A stretch of DNA of 64,000 nucleotides from Symbiodinium kawagutii (taxonomy: Eukaryota > Sar > Dinophyceae > Suessiales > Symbiodiniaceae), in the NCBI GenBank assembly GCA_009767595.1, contig VSDK01018390.1:69858-133857 (forward strand), in the 5' to 3' direction. The notes under the pieces are model-generated. The model was given only the letters and a program-made list of their open reading frames with translations. It made no database searches and was not told the DNA's origin. Below are positions 12,031 through 22,666 of the stretch, in pieces. The stretch's first letter is position 1; each line of letters starts with the position of its first letter. The position numbers were made by a program, and so were the translations under genes.

Positions 12031-12927
12031 CTTGGCTAGCCAGCCAGGTTGGTTAGTTACATAGTGAATCACGGTTTTATGATGGGACTTTGTTTTCTGC
12101 GTAATCATGGTTAGTTAAGCTAAGGCTGAATGAAAGTAATGAATGGCTAACTATGGACTATGAATATTCAGTCGTATTGATGATGGTTGGTTCTGGTTGG
12201 TTAATGGTAGTCAATGCTGAATGATGGTTAATAGTGGTTGATAGTCGATAATGGTTAATGATGGTTGAGTAATGATTGCAAATCTTGGGTTTCTGAACGA
12301 AAATCAATGTTGATAATTGTTAATGATGGACTGATACTGGTTCATAATGATTTTTACTTGCTGATGATGGTTTATGACAGGTGGTTTACATGATTCAGAG
12401 TGGCTTGACAAAGCTTTACAATTGCTGATAGCGAGTTCATGATGCCAAAACAACGGCAAAATGATGGTCAAAGCATGGCTTATGACGGTTGAATGTTGCT
12501 TAATCATGGTTAGCTGTAATAATAAGCCATCAGAATGGCTCATAATTGGTGAATGGTGAATCTCTAATCATGGATATGGGAGTGAAACAATTCAGAGCCG
12601 GGGATCGGGATCCTCAACATTTATATTTCTGCAATTCAGAGCCATGAAGGAAGGTAATCTTGGAAACAAGAGCTGCTACTCTGTGACAGCTCTGCCATCA
12701 GTTGAGTAAGGAAAGCAGCCATTCTGGGTACAAGGTGGGGCCCCTAGTTAGCTAGCTTGGTTTGTCAGCAGGGTTCAACCACCAGTTTTACGAGATATGT
12801 ATGTGTAAATATATATATATAATGTATATATATAAATGAATAACATGTATATACATATAAAAATAATATGTATATATATATATATATATGTTTATACATA
12901 CAACTGGGGGGACCCTCCATGTAAAAG

Positions 12928-13042
12928 AGTGGTCGGTTGCCGGCTGAAGACCCTGCAAATGGCCGGGTCTTCATCAGGGCCCCTGGGCTGCTGGCAACTG
13001 CACGGCATATTTACCTTGCTCCATGGACCTCGGCAGCTGTGG
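12928..13042 (+). CDS. Plus-strand exon candidate, unknown protein
   Basis: The exon begins after GTAAAAG and reads SGRLPAEDPANGRVFIRAPG then LLATARHIYLAPWTSAAV in a frame with strong GC third positions. A stop follows at once (13045), so the exon must end near 13042, where only a GA donor (GATGAG) fits the phase, or it ends at that stop. The balanced composition of the segment makes it one of the clearer isolated exons. No family was recognised. Confidence 0.45.
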
Positions 13043-13099
13043 GATGAGCATCACTGAGGAACGATGGCTATGGGTCAAGCAGTTAACCAGCAAGAATGG

Positions 13100-14360
13100 G
13101 GGATACTCACCAACCAGTGTATAGGAAAAACAGCCTGGTTAATAGTAGGGGAACAAGTTCGAAATATTATTAGCAACTGATTGGCTAATGAAAATGAAAA
13201 TTACTGAGTATTGGCAATAATATTAACATGTGAAAACCAATGGCTAATCCATTGATTAACATGTGAATGTATGGATTAGCAACAGTATTAGCAATGATAT
13301 TAGCATTAGTATCAGCAATAGTATGGATTAGTATTATTGATATGCATTAGAATATCATAATTTTTAGTATTAGCAATAGTATGGATTAGCAATCGTATTC
13401 ATGGATATTGCTAAATGTCCTTGGTTAGCAAAAGTATGTCATTAGAATCCATGGATGGTTGAATAATGGCTATGGTTAGTATTCATGGTTGCTCATTGGT
13501 TAACTATCCATGGATATTCATTGCTCATGGGAGGCTGACAGTGGTTACAGTAAATAATGTCAATAAGAGATAGTTAGCAATGAAGATCCATGGAGAATCA
13601 CAAGCATTGGTGGTTATCACAGAATAATTGTAATTGTCACTGATTGAGAAACACTGTCAACAATTGGGATAAACAATGGACATTGGTGATAAACTATGGT
13701 TAGCAATACTTGAACTGAATCATGGTTGATAATTGGAGGTCAATCTTTGAAAAACAAACTGGTTTTCGATGTTTGATCAGTTTGATGACCGTTGCAACAT
13801 ATTGTTTCAAGCCCGTGGCAATCAAACGAGTCAAACATGTCACTTATTTCAGGTGCAGTGAATATCAGGGGTGCTGGGTGTATCACCAAATCATACACGA
13901 GGTCACACACACACTCTTCTACCAACTGCGAAGAACAATCAAACGACCAACAGTGACTTGGAAATACTTGGAATAGATTCGATACCAAATCACAAACTGC
14001 AGGGCCAGTCGATTCTGTATTGATTGTCACTGACCACCAATCTAATCAATCGTGCTTACCCATGGGTAAGGCAACTGCTGCATGATTGTCATCCCTGAAC
14101 AAGGGCTAGCAATGGTAAGGATCAATGACGCCGAACAAAGATGTATTGTAATTGATTAATGAACGTGGTTCATAATGCTAGCAAAGGATTGATGATGCCT
14201 AACAGGGTCAATGGCAATTGGTTCATATTTCCCTGTGCAGTTATTTCACGGAGATTGTAACCCCTCAAAGGTGTTCTGACTGCACCCCCTAACAAAATTT
14301 GGCCTGAGCAAGGGAGTAACCACCATCAACCCTTCATGAGGACGCAACTTGGCACTGTAA
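13100..14360. other. AT-rich low-complexity DNA, no gene seen
   Basis: Repeated words of the type TTAGCAATAGTATGGATTAG and TAGCATTAGTATC. Open frames are short and lack splice-like borders. Confidence 0.5.
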
Positions 14361-14363
14361 TCT

Positions 14364-14467
14364 ACTGGTTGGTGGTTTCAAGCCCGATGAAAAATATCAG
14401 GTAACCAACCATTTGTGAACAATTAATTACTAAGGAAAGTAAAAAATGTTGAACACCACCAACCAGT
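14364..14467. repeat. Family 3 inverted-repeat element
   Basis: CTGGTTGGTGGTTTCAAGCC at the left and ACACCACCAACCAGTC at the right are inverted copies. The core carries the family word ACTAAGGAAAGTAAAAAATG. It lies directly upstream of gene 1. Confidence 0.65.
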
Positions 14468-14604
14468 CTATTTGGCAGTGGTCGAAGGGTAAGATGCGCA
14501 TTCTCAGCCAACATTCGTTCTCACAACAGTTTCCGTTCTTATAAGCTGAAATAGATACAAAAAAAAGAAATATATTTGAACCGTTTGTGAGATACTGGCT
14601 CAAG

Positions 14605-16391
14605 ATGCCGCTGCTCCAGCGAGTGGTCAGACAGCCTGTTGCTTCCTTGGAGGAAGTACAGGCTGCTCTCATTGCAGAGAATCCTTCCTTGAGTGACCCT
14701 GCTACTCGTGTGGGGTGTCGGTACAGTTGTGTTGAGTTGTTCGGGCAACATGGATCTCTGAAGAATGGCTTCGAAGGGCGTGGAATGGGAGCTGAAAACT
14801 TCGATGTAAGAATCTTGGAGCGTTGAGGGTGGGAGGTGGGAACAAATCTGTTGAGAAGGAGGGGTCAGTCAGTACAATGAGTGGGTTTATCAATGTTAAA
14901 AACTAGCCTGAGAGGACTGTTCTGAGAGGACTTTGTCTTTCTATTGAAGAAACTGCCGTTCCCAGATCTTGCTTTTAATTTGTTTTACTGATTCCCGCAA
15001 TTCCTTTCCTTCTGCTTGTCCTATTCCTGTGCTGTCTGATGCGTGCACCCTCAGGAATCCATGTTGATCACAACATCCACACTCGAACTGGACTGCTTAC
15101 AGCTGCACGCCTCATGACTTTGGTTCGACCAGGTGGGTTGATATTTATGTCACCTACCTGCTCATCATGGGTTTGGCTCAACCGCGGTACGAGCTTGAGG
15201 AACCTCGAAACTTAGACTAGACTAGCGCATCGGATAGCTCAAGAATGTTTGATGTATTCAGGATTGCTCCCAGCAAATTCTAAATTTAGAATGGTTTCAC
15301 AAAGGATCGGGAGGGTTTTCTGGGATTCGATTCCTTCATCGTTCTGAGGACCCGGCAGGTCACGGAGGAAACAAGAATGTGTGCACTGGCAATGCCACTG
15401 TTGAGGTGGTTTCTCGTATCCTGGTACCGTTATCAGTTTGGCTCCAAGTATTCTGGGGGCTGGAGCAGCCCTCAACGAGCACACTGCCAAAGTGGGAGAG
15501 TGCTTTATCTGTACTTGTTGGTAAGAGGTTTGTTTGCAAACTCCATGTTCAACAAAGTTTTTTTTTGTTCAGTAAGCCAATGAACTTTAGGATAGGCTAT
15601 CAGCATAAAATTCAAATATGAATGATTTAAAATGTCTGTGTTTTGTTGAGGCCTGTACATCAAAGGGTGTTTCACTATGCTTGCTGAGGCTTTCTTGACT
15701 GTGTTGAGAAGCACAAGAAGGACAACCGCTTCTGGCAGGTGACTGTTCGGATGGGTGCTTTCGGTGGAATTTCTTGGAAGCCTGTAAGCCTCCAAGGTTC
15801 TTGGAAGGGGCTTCTTGTGGTACTGCGTGTCTACCAGCGCCTGTACCCTCGCATGAAGGACAGGACTTTTGAACAGCTGGCAAAACCATCAGGGGAGTAA
15901 CTCAGCTATGCCTGGCAACCTTTGTTTTAAAGCGAGCTGTTTCAACACTTTCAGCAAAGTTGTTTTAAATCAATAAAACCCATGAATGATGTTGAAACCA
16001 ATTTGTGAATGCATGATTGCAATCATAAACCAACGAAAAGTAAATTGTGATTTCCTCCAAGGATGCAGCAATTAAGATTGCTCACCGTTCATATCTGGCT
16101 TTGACATGCCTTTTTCGGTATCGTTGCTAGACTCAGTTTGGTAACCCTCACACATCTCTGCTGAGTTGGAAGTGCGGTAGCACATACACAGAATACAGCG
16201 CTCTATACCCTCGAGCCTTCGGTGAGACTATCGCGTTTGCTTTCGAGTTGAATGAGGCATATGAACACTTGGATGAGGAATGGCAGTGGCAGCGTTGCAA
16301 AATCAAATTTGAGGCCTTCGTTGATGACCTTGAGATGAGAATGCCATCTGTGGAAGCTGTTGTTGCTGAAGCCCAGGAGTTCACACGCTAG
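14605..16391 (+). CDS. Gene 1: dinoflagellate-type protein with C5-methyltransferase-like motifs (5 exons)
   Basis: Exons are 14605-14821, 15055-15186, 15305-15520, 15689-15896 and 16166-16391. All four introns are GT-AG (GTTGAG, GTACGA, GTAAGA, GTAACT), all phases match, and they sum to 332 codons plus TAG. Three of the four acceptors are followed by G. The start Met is the first in the open exon; more exons upstream are possible because the frame is open from 14545. Near residues 43-52 is VELFGQHGSL, near 103-112 FMSPTCSSWV (Cys108) and near 167-172 WGLEQP. Their order resembles motifs I (LFAG.GG), IV (PPCQ) and VI (ENV) of cytosine-C5 methyltransferases. From memory, uncharacterised Symbiodiniaceae proteins share the PPCSSWVW..RGTS, LEQP and YPRAFG signatures. 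The methyltransferase role is an inference: the PPC motif is PTC here, ENV is EQP, and motif I is poor in Gly. It is also possibly a divergent enzyme with another substrate or an inactive one. Confidence 0.8.
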
Positions 16392-16496
16392 ACATGTGTT
16401 GGTTTGATTGAAGGGCTGCGACACCACTATCTTTATCAGAAGATCTTGTTCAAAGGCATTCGTTTGAATAACAATTTAATAAAAACCAACAACACG

Positions 16497-16853
16497 ATGT
16501 GGCAACCCATTGTCCAGGAGTTTCTGCGGAACACACCGGGAAGGATTGACGAGGATCCAGGATGGGAGACAGTGAACGAGGATTTGGGTGCACATATCAA
16601 GATTGATCGTATCCGAAGGTGGCAAAGGGCGTATCGAGAAGGTCAATGGGACAATGAAACTGAACCATCATTTCCAGTGGAGATTGAGGATGGGGAGGTC
16701 ACCAATAATGATGAAAACGCGCCTCCACCTACAAAGAAGAAGAAGACTACAAGCGCACCCAAGAAGCAGATCTCCCCGAAGAAAGCTGATGTCCTTGTGA
16801 ACCGAAGAAATCTAGCCCAAATCTTCCTCAAGCAGATTCTAGACCCTTATTGA
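16497..16853 (+). CDS. 118-aa ORF with Lys-rich tail, unknown
   Basis: An ATG (16497) opens a frame to TGA at 16851-16853. It reads MWQPIVQEFLRNTPGRID at the start, an acidic middle (EIEDGEVTNNDEN) and a basic stretch with PPPTKKKKTTSAPKK, then helix-like NRRNLAQIFLKQIL. The KKKK segment could act as a nuclear localisation signal. It begins about 105 bases after the gene 1 stop in the same orientation, so it is either a small intronless gene or the last exon of an alternative gene 1 transcript. No family was recognised. Confidence 0.45.
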   Translation: MWQPIVQEFLRNTPGRIDEDPGWETVNEDLGAHIKIDRIRRWQRAYREGQWDNETEPSFPVEIEDGEVTNNDENAPPPTKKKKTTSAPKKQISPKKADVLVNRRNLAQIFLKQILDPY

Positions 16854-16979
16854 ATCTGTATATTTATATATTGTTTGATTGTATATAATTTACTTCTGGC
16901 TTTACTGCTTTACTACTTTATTTCTAGGAACCATTACCTCACCAGCCCTTAGCCAGAGTCAGCCGTTTCCTGCCCAGGA

Positions 16980-17290
16980 AAGCAGCTTCGGAGTCATCTA
17001 CTGCAAGTACTTGCTCTCCCTTGAGTACCAAGTCTACTTCAAGTTCCCACAGAACTCCAAGTACCAAGTGTTCACCGAGAAGCACGGCTACACCAAGTAC
17101 CACCCTGAAATCGAGTAGCAGCTGTCCATCAAGTACCAGGTCTTCACCGCGTACATTGACTTCCATGTTTGCCGCTGGAGCCACTTTTTTGCAATCAATG
17201 GCAATTGGAACTCATCAGCGTTCAGTGCAACTAAAGCTGGTTCTGCTGTTCTCGTGGAAACTGGCGCTTCCCCAGATGTGGCCAAAGTCC
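16980..17290 (+). CDS. Ser/Thr-rich exon candidate
   Basis: After CCCAG/G the plus strand stays open in a Ser/Thr-rich frame (STASTCSPLSTKSTSSS, then further STxS/P stretches) ending near SMAIGTHQRSVQ. The DNA carries repeats of CCAAGTACCA, and another frame (SKYQVFTEKHG, IKYQVFTAY) is also nearly open, broken by one TAG. Because the DNA repeat could by itself create either pattern, the reading frame is uncertain. Confidence 0.3.
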
Positions 17291-17685
17291 CATGTAATGT
17301 ATTTATATATATATATAATTGGAAACATGGTGGCAACTCCACGCATATAAATGTGCAAAACTTGTTTGTTAGACATTGAAACGAAGGATTGATTGTCATT
17401 TAGTTCATTTACAAATCAAGCGAAGTTAATCATCAAGCAATCTCATTGAGCCCAGGCCCTGAAGATGGTGAACAAGGAGATCGACCTGGATTGATGTGCC
17501 AAGCTGGTGTTGGTAGCTTGGCATTGCATTAAGACAGCAATGACCATTGTTTGGCTAGGTGACAATCAGCAGGTCATGCCGGTTTATTCATTCAGATCCA
17601 TCGCATCTCTCACAACTACAAATTGGGGTGCTGGATTTAAGAGAACAGAAACCATGAATCATGAAATTCATTTGATGACCTACAG

Positions 17686-18320
17686 CCTTCGCAAGGAACT
17701 TCCTGCATCTGCTATTGGCGATGAAGCGATGAGAGATGAGATGGCTTCTTGCTCGCACATTGATTCTGACAAACCCTTTGGCCTGTCTGTTGGTGATGCC
17801 TTTGAAAGGCTGAAAACATGGGCTGACTGCTTGCCAATGGAAGTATTGAAATCTATTTTCGACTTTTTATATATGTATGCCAGCAAAGCTTTCGATGCTT
17901 TGACCCAGTTTGGGATCAATCATTTAACAATTTAAGCAATTAGCTGTGGTGCGGCAAAAACTGACTCAACTGCCCAAGCTGTCACCCTTGCTTCCCAGGA
18001 TTCAGCGATATTGCATTGAATCGCAGTACCTTAGATGGCTGGCTGATGAACTGACTGCGGTCAACGAGCCACTTGCAACGGGGGAGATGGAACGGGTTGC
18101 TAAGAACCTTACTAACACCAATGATAATGAAGTTTCTGTGTTTGGTCTGAGCGAAACAATGGTTTGGGTTTTCATCCCCCAGCAAAGAAGTTTGCAAGCA
18201 GGGTGCACATTTCTTTGGCGCCCATAGCCAATGCTCCGTTCACCTCGAAGGCCGGGGAATCCCATGAAATCATTGAACCAACCTTTGGGCACTGGGAAGT
18301 GTTTCCAAAAGGTTTGCATT
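17686..18320 (+). CDS. Gene 2 fragment: three linked exons, unknown protein
   Basis: Exon 17686-17874 (LPASAIGDEAMRDEMASCS, then SVGDAFERLKTWADCLPMEV) ends at a GTATGC donor in phase 2. It joins 17999 after CCCAG/G, giving DFLYM-IQRYCIESQYL. That exon (RWLADELTAVNEPLATGEM) leaves through GTTTCT at 18132 to 18191, a 59-base intron in phase 0; a 38-base GTCTGA...CCCCAG alternative (18145-18182) also keeps frame. The last part reads FASRVHISLAPIANAPFTS and EIIEPTFGHWEVFPK. It either stops at TGA (18318-18320) or splices at GTTTGC (18312). The beginning is not found. No domain was recognised; the content is soluble and helix-rich. Confidence 0.5.
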
Positions 18321-18921
18321 GATATGCCTGAACATGAATATTAATTATTGTTTCTCTATGCCTATACCTTAAAACAATGAGATGTATTCATTATTATTCA
18401 CCAACTGGTATACTTGGTGTTGTTGTCTCCCATGTCGTGTGACTAGTGGTTCTTATGTGTGGTTGATGCGGCCTGCAACTGGCAAATGATGGCTTAAACA
18501 ATCAAAAAAGCAAGAACATTCAGATAAACACAGACTGCGTGCCCAAAGCAAATGATGCTGAATCGTTGTATTGCATACAGGTGCATAGGCAAATATCAAC
18601 ATGCATTTATGTTGATAACTTGTGAGTAAATATGTATTTAATACATACATATATATATATATATGTATATATTTTGTTATTGAATATCAAAAGGTGTACG
18701 GTTACCTCCAATTTGGAATATATATATATACATAAAGTTAATTTGCAAGTTTTAATAGGATGCACATGAACATATGAACGCGGGTGCACCTGGGTAAGGC
18801 CATGTGTGATTGGGGTGCATTTAGAGATGTATGCATGAACAAAGATTAATGCGTATCCACCTATCATTTGTGTTGACATGTACACATATATAATTGCATG
18901 GATATTTGTACTTACGTACAG

Positions 18922-19066
18922 GACATCATCAAGAACCTGAAACCTGGGTTGGAAAACTGGGAAACCCTGGAACCTGGAACCAAAGTTGGAGGACGAGGTT
19001 TCTGGAGTCAGGCTGAAAGGTTTTGCCAATCAATGGCCAATTCAGTTTGCGCTGGAGTTGGACTGG
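18922..19066 (+). CDS. Plus-strand exon, unknown protein
   Basis: The exon lies between CGTACAG/G and a GTAATT donor (phase 1) and reads DIIKNLKPGLENWETLEPG, then KVGGRGFWSQAERFC and QSMANSVCAGVGLG. The boundaries are good, but its entry phase does not match the last donor of gene 2, so at least one exon between them is missing from my model or it belongs to a separate gene. Confidence 0.45.
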
Positions 19067-19727
19067 GTAATTGTGGAACAGCGAGCAGTGTTCAATGATG
19101 TATATTTGATTTTATGATATTAAGTGTGTGTAATTCAGCAATACGTAGTTGTTCCATATGCTGTTGGCTATAAATAAATCAAAAGTTCACGAGCAATACC
19201 CAGAACACTACCAGCTCTACCTGCTTCAATTAAGACAACAGCGACACTGTCGATTGTCACTGCCTTTCTACTGTTTCCCTGAAGTTTGACCACCAGAATT
19301 AATATCATTGATTCTCTAGCATCTGTTTCTTATTTCTTCGCTAGTTTTGGTAGAGCAGATTGGTGGCGCTTGCAGCTTGTTAAGCTGTCGCTGTTACAAA
19401 TTTATTTGTGGCTTGGTGGCAAAATAGACCATCAATGATGGTCACACCGTTCGGCAAGAAAATGCTGCCATGTCCTAACCAACTGCATCTTGTAGAAACT
19501 CAGGTTGCGCTTGTCAGTTTAGTGCTGGACTGCGAAAACAATACTTGAATTCTGAACCAATGAAGACTATTTTCCAGGGTCATGACGAGGAAAGTTGATA
19601 TTACTACTAAGTTTTCGATCAGGAACTAGGTTTATCTGAAATAGCTTGGATAACTCATTAGGGCTCAAGTTTTCCCAAGTGGCAATCCTTGACATAGAAG
19701 CGACAGATTACAGATTGCGTCGCTGCA

Positions 19728-21427
19728 ATGGGAAAGACAGACAAGAAGGAGAAAAAAGAGAAAGATAAGAGCAAAAGCAAGAAAGAAGTCAAGAAAGACT
19801 CTTCCAAAGCAGCCAAGAAAGATGCGAAGAAGAAAAGCAAAGCATCTTCAACCAGCAAGAGTTCAAGTTCCAGTGACGACCAGGAAACCCAGCTTTGCCA
19901 CGCTGTGGCTGCCAGTTTTGGATTGACCCTAGGTTGTCAACACTAGCAATGAGTTTGATTTGACAGGTCATGTATCGAGTTGTTCCATAGATCCTGTTAT
20001 TGTTTGAGCCCATGGGGTGGGGCACGAGCTGAGGAAGCCAAAAGCCTTGTCTTTCAACTCAAAAGTACAAAAGGTGCAAGACCTACGTTGCTACTATCTC
20101 GCTACCATCCTAGCTCGTCAAGCCGCAGGCTTGACAGAGCAAAGCCTGATGAGGATGGGGGGTGAGTTGTATGAAATCCAGCGTCGAGGTCTCCAAACCA
20201 TGAAGCTGAATGATTCATCCAACAGCTTGGAGATGCGACTTGCCATGACGAAAGAACTATCGCAAGCTGAACGGCGATGGAGAGAGCGTCTTCTGTCGCT
20301 TCTTCGTGAAGGATTGCCAGTGAAAAACATCCCCAAGTTTCAGAAGTATCATAGAATAGTTGGATATTTAGAGGGATTGCTGATTGGTTCGAAGGTGATT
20401 GTTCTTGGTGGCAATGATATTTATGAATGATTTGGTCACCTTGTCCTTACTCCTGCTCTGCCCTACTCAGTCGCCAACATGGACGACTATTCGGTGATTG
20501 GCCAACACTCTGGCATTACATCCTTGAGGAGGTTGGCTGACTCAAACAGTTGAAGACACGTTCTGCCTAGATCGAATATGAACCGCAAAAAAAATTACCC
20601 TTTACCGGGGTAATTTTTTGCCTTCTAAATAGGTTGTATCTAAGATATAAATGGAATATATTTGCCTAGGGTGTTATTCTCTTTATGGAATCTATTTGCC
20701 TAGGGGCTTCCTGATACAAATCACTGTGCGCCCACTGTTTGTCCAGATGTTTGCATGCAAAGGATTGACATCTAGAAAACTTCATGCAGGTAGTAGTGAC
20801 AACAGCTTCCTTCTATCTAAAGCAAAGAGATTGCCACAAATGACAATGGTCATACAACTAATTATCTATTTAGGAAGAAGATGTCTGGGATAGACCTGTA
20901 TGCTCGCAGGGGTTGTGGTAGAGGGAAACATTTCACCTTTCAGGTCACAAAATTGTTGAAAGGGGTGCAGTCCTTACAGGTTCCTGTTTTCTAGTGTCAC
21001 GAATTGCGGGGTTCTTCATCACTTTGTGTTCCCTTCTTCAGCTGACTTCCCGAAAAAGACCTTCTCTTTGTAAGCCTTCATCTTCAGGGAGTGGCTGTTT
21101 GGGGTTTATTTGGGCAATGCAGGGTTGGTTTCGGCCAGGGCAGTCACGGCAGAAGTGCAATCGAAACTACAGGATGAGGAGACGAAGGTGCAATGGGCAG
21201 TCAACTTGAAGCAGATGTGCGATAGGTTGACAAAAGAAGCAGGTACTGACATGGACAATCTCAACAAGAGGACAGATGCAACACCTTCTACAAAAGCCCC
21301 TTCTAGTTCTCACCGTCATCGATCGAAGAGCAAACCTACACGCAGAAGAAAGAGACCTTCCCACCTGAAAAGTTCCAGTGCGTCCCCTCCCAGTCGTGCC
21401 AGTCGTAGTCCAAACATGGAGGACTGA
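19728..21427 (+). CDS. Gene 3: complete 295-aa protein, Lys-rich N-terminus and Arg/Ser-rich C-terminus (3 exons)
   Basis: Exons are 19728-19932, 20009-20386 and 21123-21427. The introns are GT-AG (76 and 736 bases), all in phase 1, and the lengths sum to exactly 296 codons including TGA. The ATG sits in GCTGCAATGGG, a good eukaryotic context. Residues 1-50 are almost pure Lys/Ser/Asp (MGKTDKKEKKEKDKSKSKK); 60-200 is a helix-rich region (RCYYLATILARQAAG, LSQAERRWRERLLSLLREG); the tail is Ser/Arg/Lys-rich (HRHRSKSKPTRRRKRPSHLK) and ends NMED. The two charged tails suggest a nuclear or nucleic-acid-binding role, which is inference only. No catalytic motif was recognised. A 12-bp palindrome lies in the second intron and a 17-bp one just past the stop. 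Confidence 0.75.
20589..20619. repeat. Perfect 12-bp palindrome within gene 3 intron 2
   Basis: AAAAAATTACCC and GGGTAATTTTTT face each other across a 7-base loop. Confidence 0.85.
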
Positions 21428-21474
21428 ATTGCTGGAAACTATTTGTATTCATAAGCAACAATTTTGTCAAGAAA

Positions 21475-21518
21475 CATTTTCAGACTTTTCGGACATTTCG
21501 CGAAAAAGTCTGAAAATG
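21475..21518. repeat. 17-bp inverted repeat 50 bases after gene 3 stop
   Basis: CATTTTCAGACTTTTCG and CGAAAAAGTCTGAAAATG pair with one bulged base around a 9-base loop. It could form a hairpin in the 3' end of the transcript. Confidence 0.8.
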
Positions 21519-21828
21519 CCATTCTGACTCGCCATCGCTGAATGCTAGTGCATCAGGAAGTTCATTGCATTAAGAAAGCCTTCGCCAGAACACAAGCTGA
21601 ACCAACTGGTGTCAAGCTAATTGGTTATCACACTTAAATGTCATTCTTCGAAAAAATGGTTAGTTGAACACTGTTTTATAGTTAGCTTTCTCCCCTCAAT
21701 TTCATCAATAATGGGAAATAAATGGGTTTACAGTATGGTTTTGATAGCCATTCAATAAGTTGTGAAAGGGAACATTTGTGATTCATCAAATTATCATATC
21801 AGGTCGTTTGACTGACACAGCAAACCCA

Positions 21829-22427
21829 ATGACTTTTATTAACTTTGGCTTTGCTTACTTGGAGGACCCCCGAGGCAAGCCTGGCAAAGACATTCGTGGT
21901 GTTCGGGAGGGCCGGTTCGCGAAGAGGGGCAGGATTGCAGAGACTCCACGCACTACGACTCTGGATTCTAGTGGTATTGGTAAAGAAGACAAGTTGTACC
22001 AATTCCTTGATCAGTTTATGGATGGAAAGTTCAAGGTCACAAACGACAGGGTTCTCTTCGTGAAGCTTTGCAATGCTGAAGGAATGGAACCTTATCTGAA
22101 ATACGTGCTGTTATGATGGAACTTATTAAATCAATGAAATGTAACATCGAATGTTATGCTAAAATATGGTCACTAGGCGTGCTGATCGGCACATGTTAAA
22201 TGGGTTGGTTCTTTACAACAACAAGTCATGCTCCAACTGAGGAACTGATTTCTGACTACTTGGATGCCATCGACAGCGGGTGGTCTTGTGTTGATGATTT
22301 GGGCTCTGCTGGTCGCGAAGTGCATTCGTGCATGAGCTGGGCAGGGAAGCAATCAAGCCTGAACTTTGTGAAGTGGTGCCGCGCAAACATGGATTCTTGG
22401 TTGGATCACATACCAAACCAAAGCTAG
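21829..22427 (+). CDS. Gene 4a: possible two-exon gene, 153 aa
   Basis: Exon 1 runs from ATG 21829 (or from the acceptor at 21821) to 22104, where TAC/GTGCTG gives a phase-0 donor. Exon 2 starts after ACTGAG/G at 22242 and ends with TAG at 22425-22427. The junction reads MEPYLKY-ELISDYLDAI and the total is 154 codons. Features are an early basic stretch (GREGRFAKRGRIAETPR is in frame after LEDPRGKPGKD), an acidic helix around DYLDAIDSGWSCVDD and a Trp/Cys-containing end (MSWAGKQ, FVKWCRANMDSWLD). Whether ATG 21829 is the true start is unsure. No family was recognised. Confidence 0.5.
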
Positions 22428-22666
22428 TAATGTTTCCTGCATCTTCCTGAGTGCAAATATCAAATGCTTTGGTTAGTGATGCTCATTGATTCATTAACAT
22501 AAACAGTACGTTCAAAAGAACCCTGACCATGTCTAAGGACATAAGAAAACTACATCAACTTTTAGGACAAAATATGCAACACCTAGTGTAAGAGACGGTC
22601 TGGCAACACACAAACAAATGTGCCAAGCATTGTTTACCAAATGATTTGGTGACCATACTAAAACAT

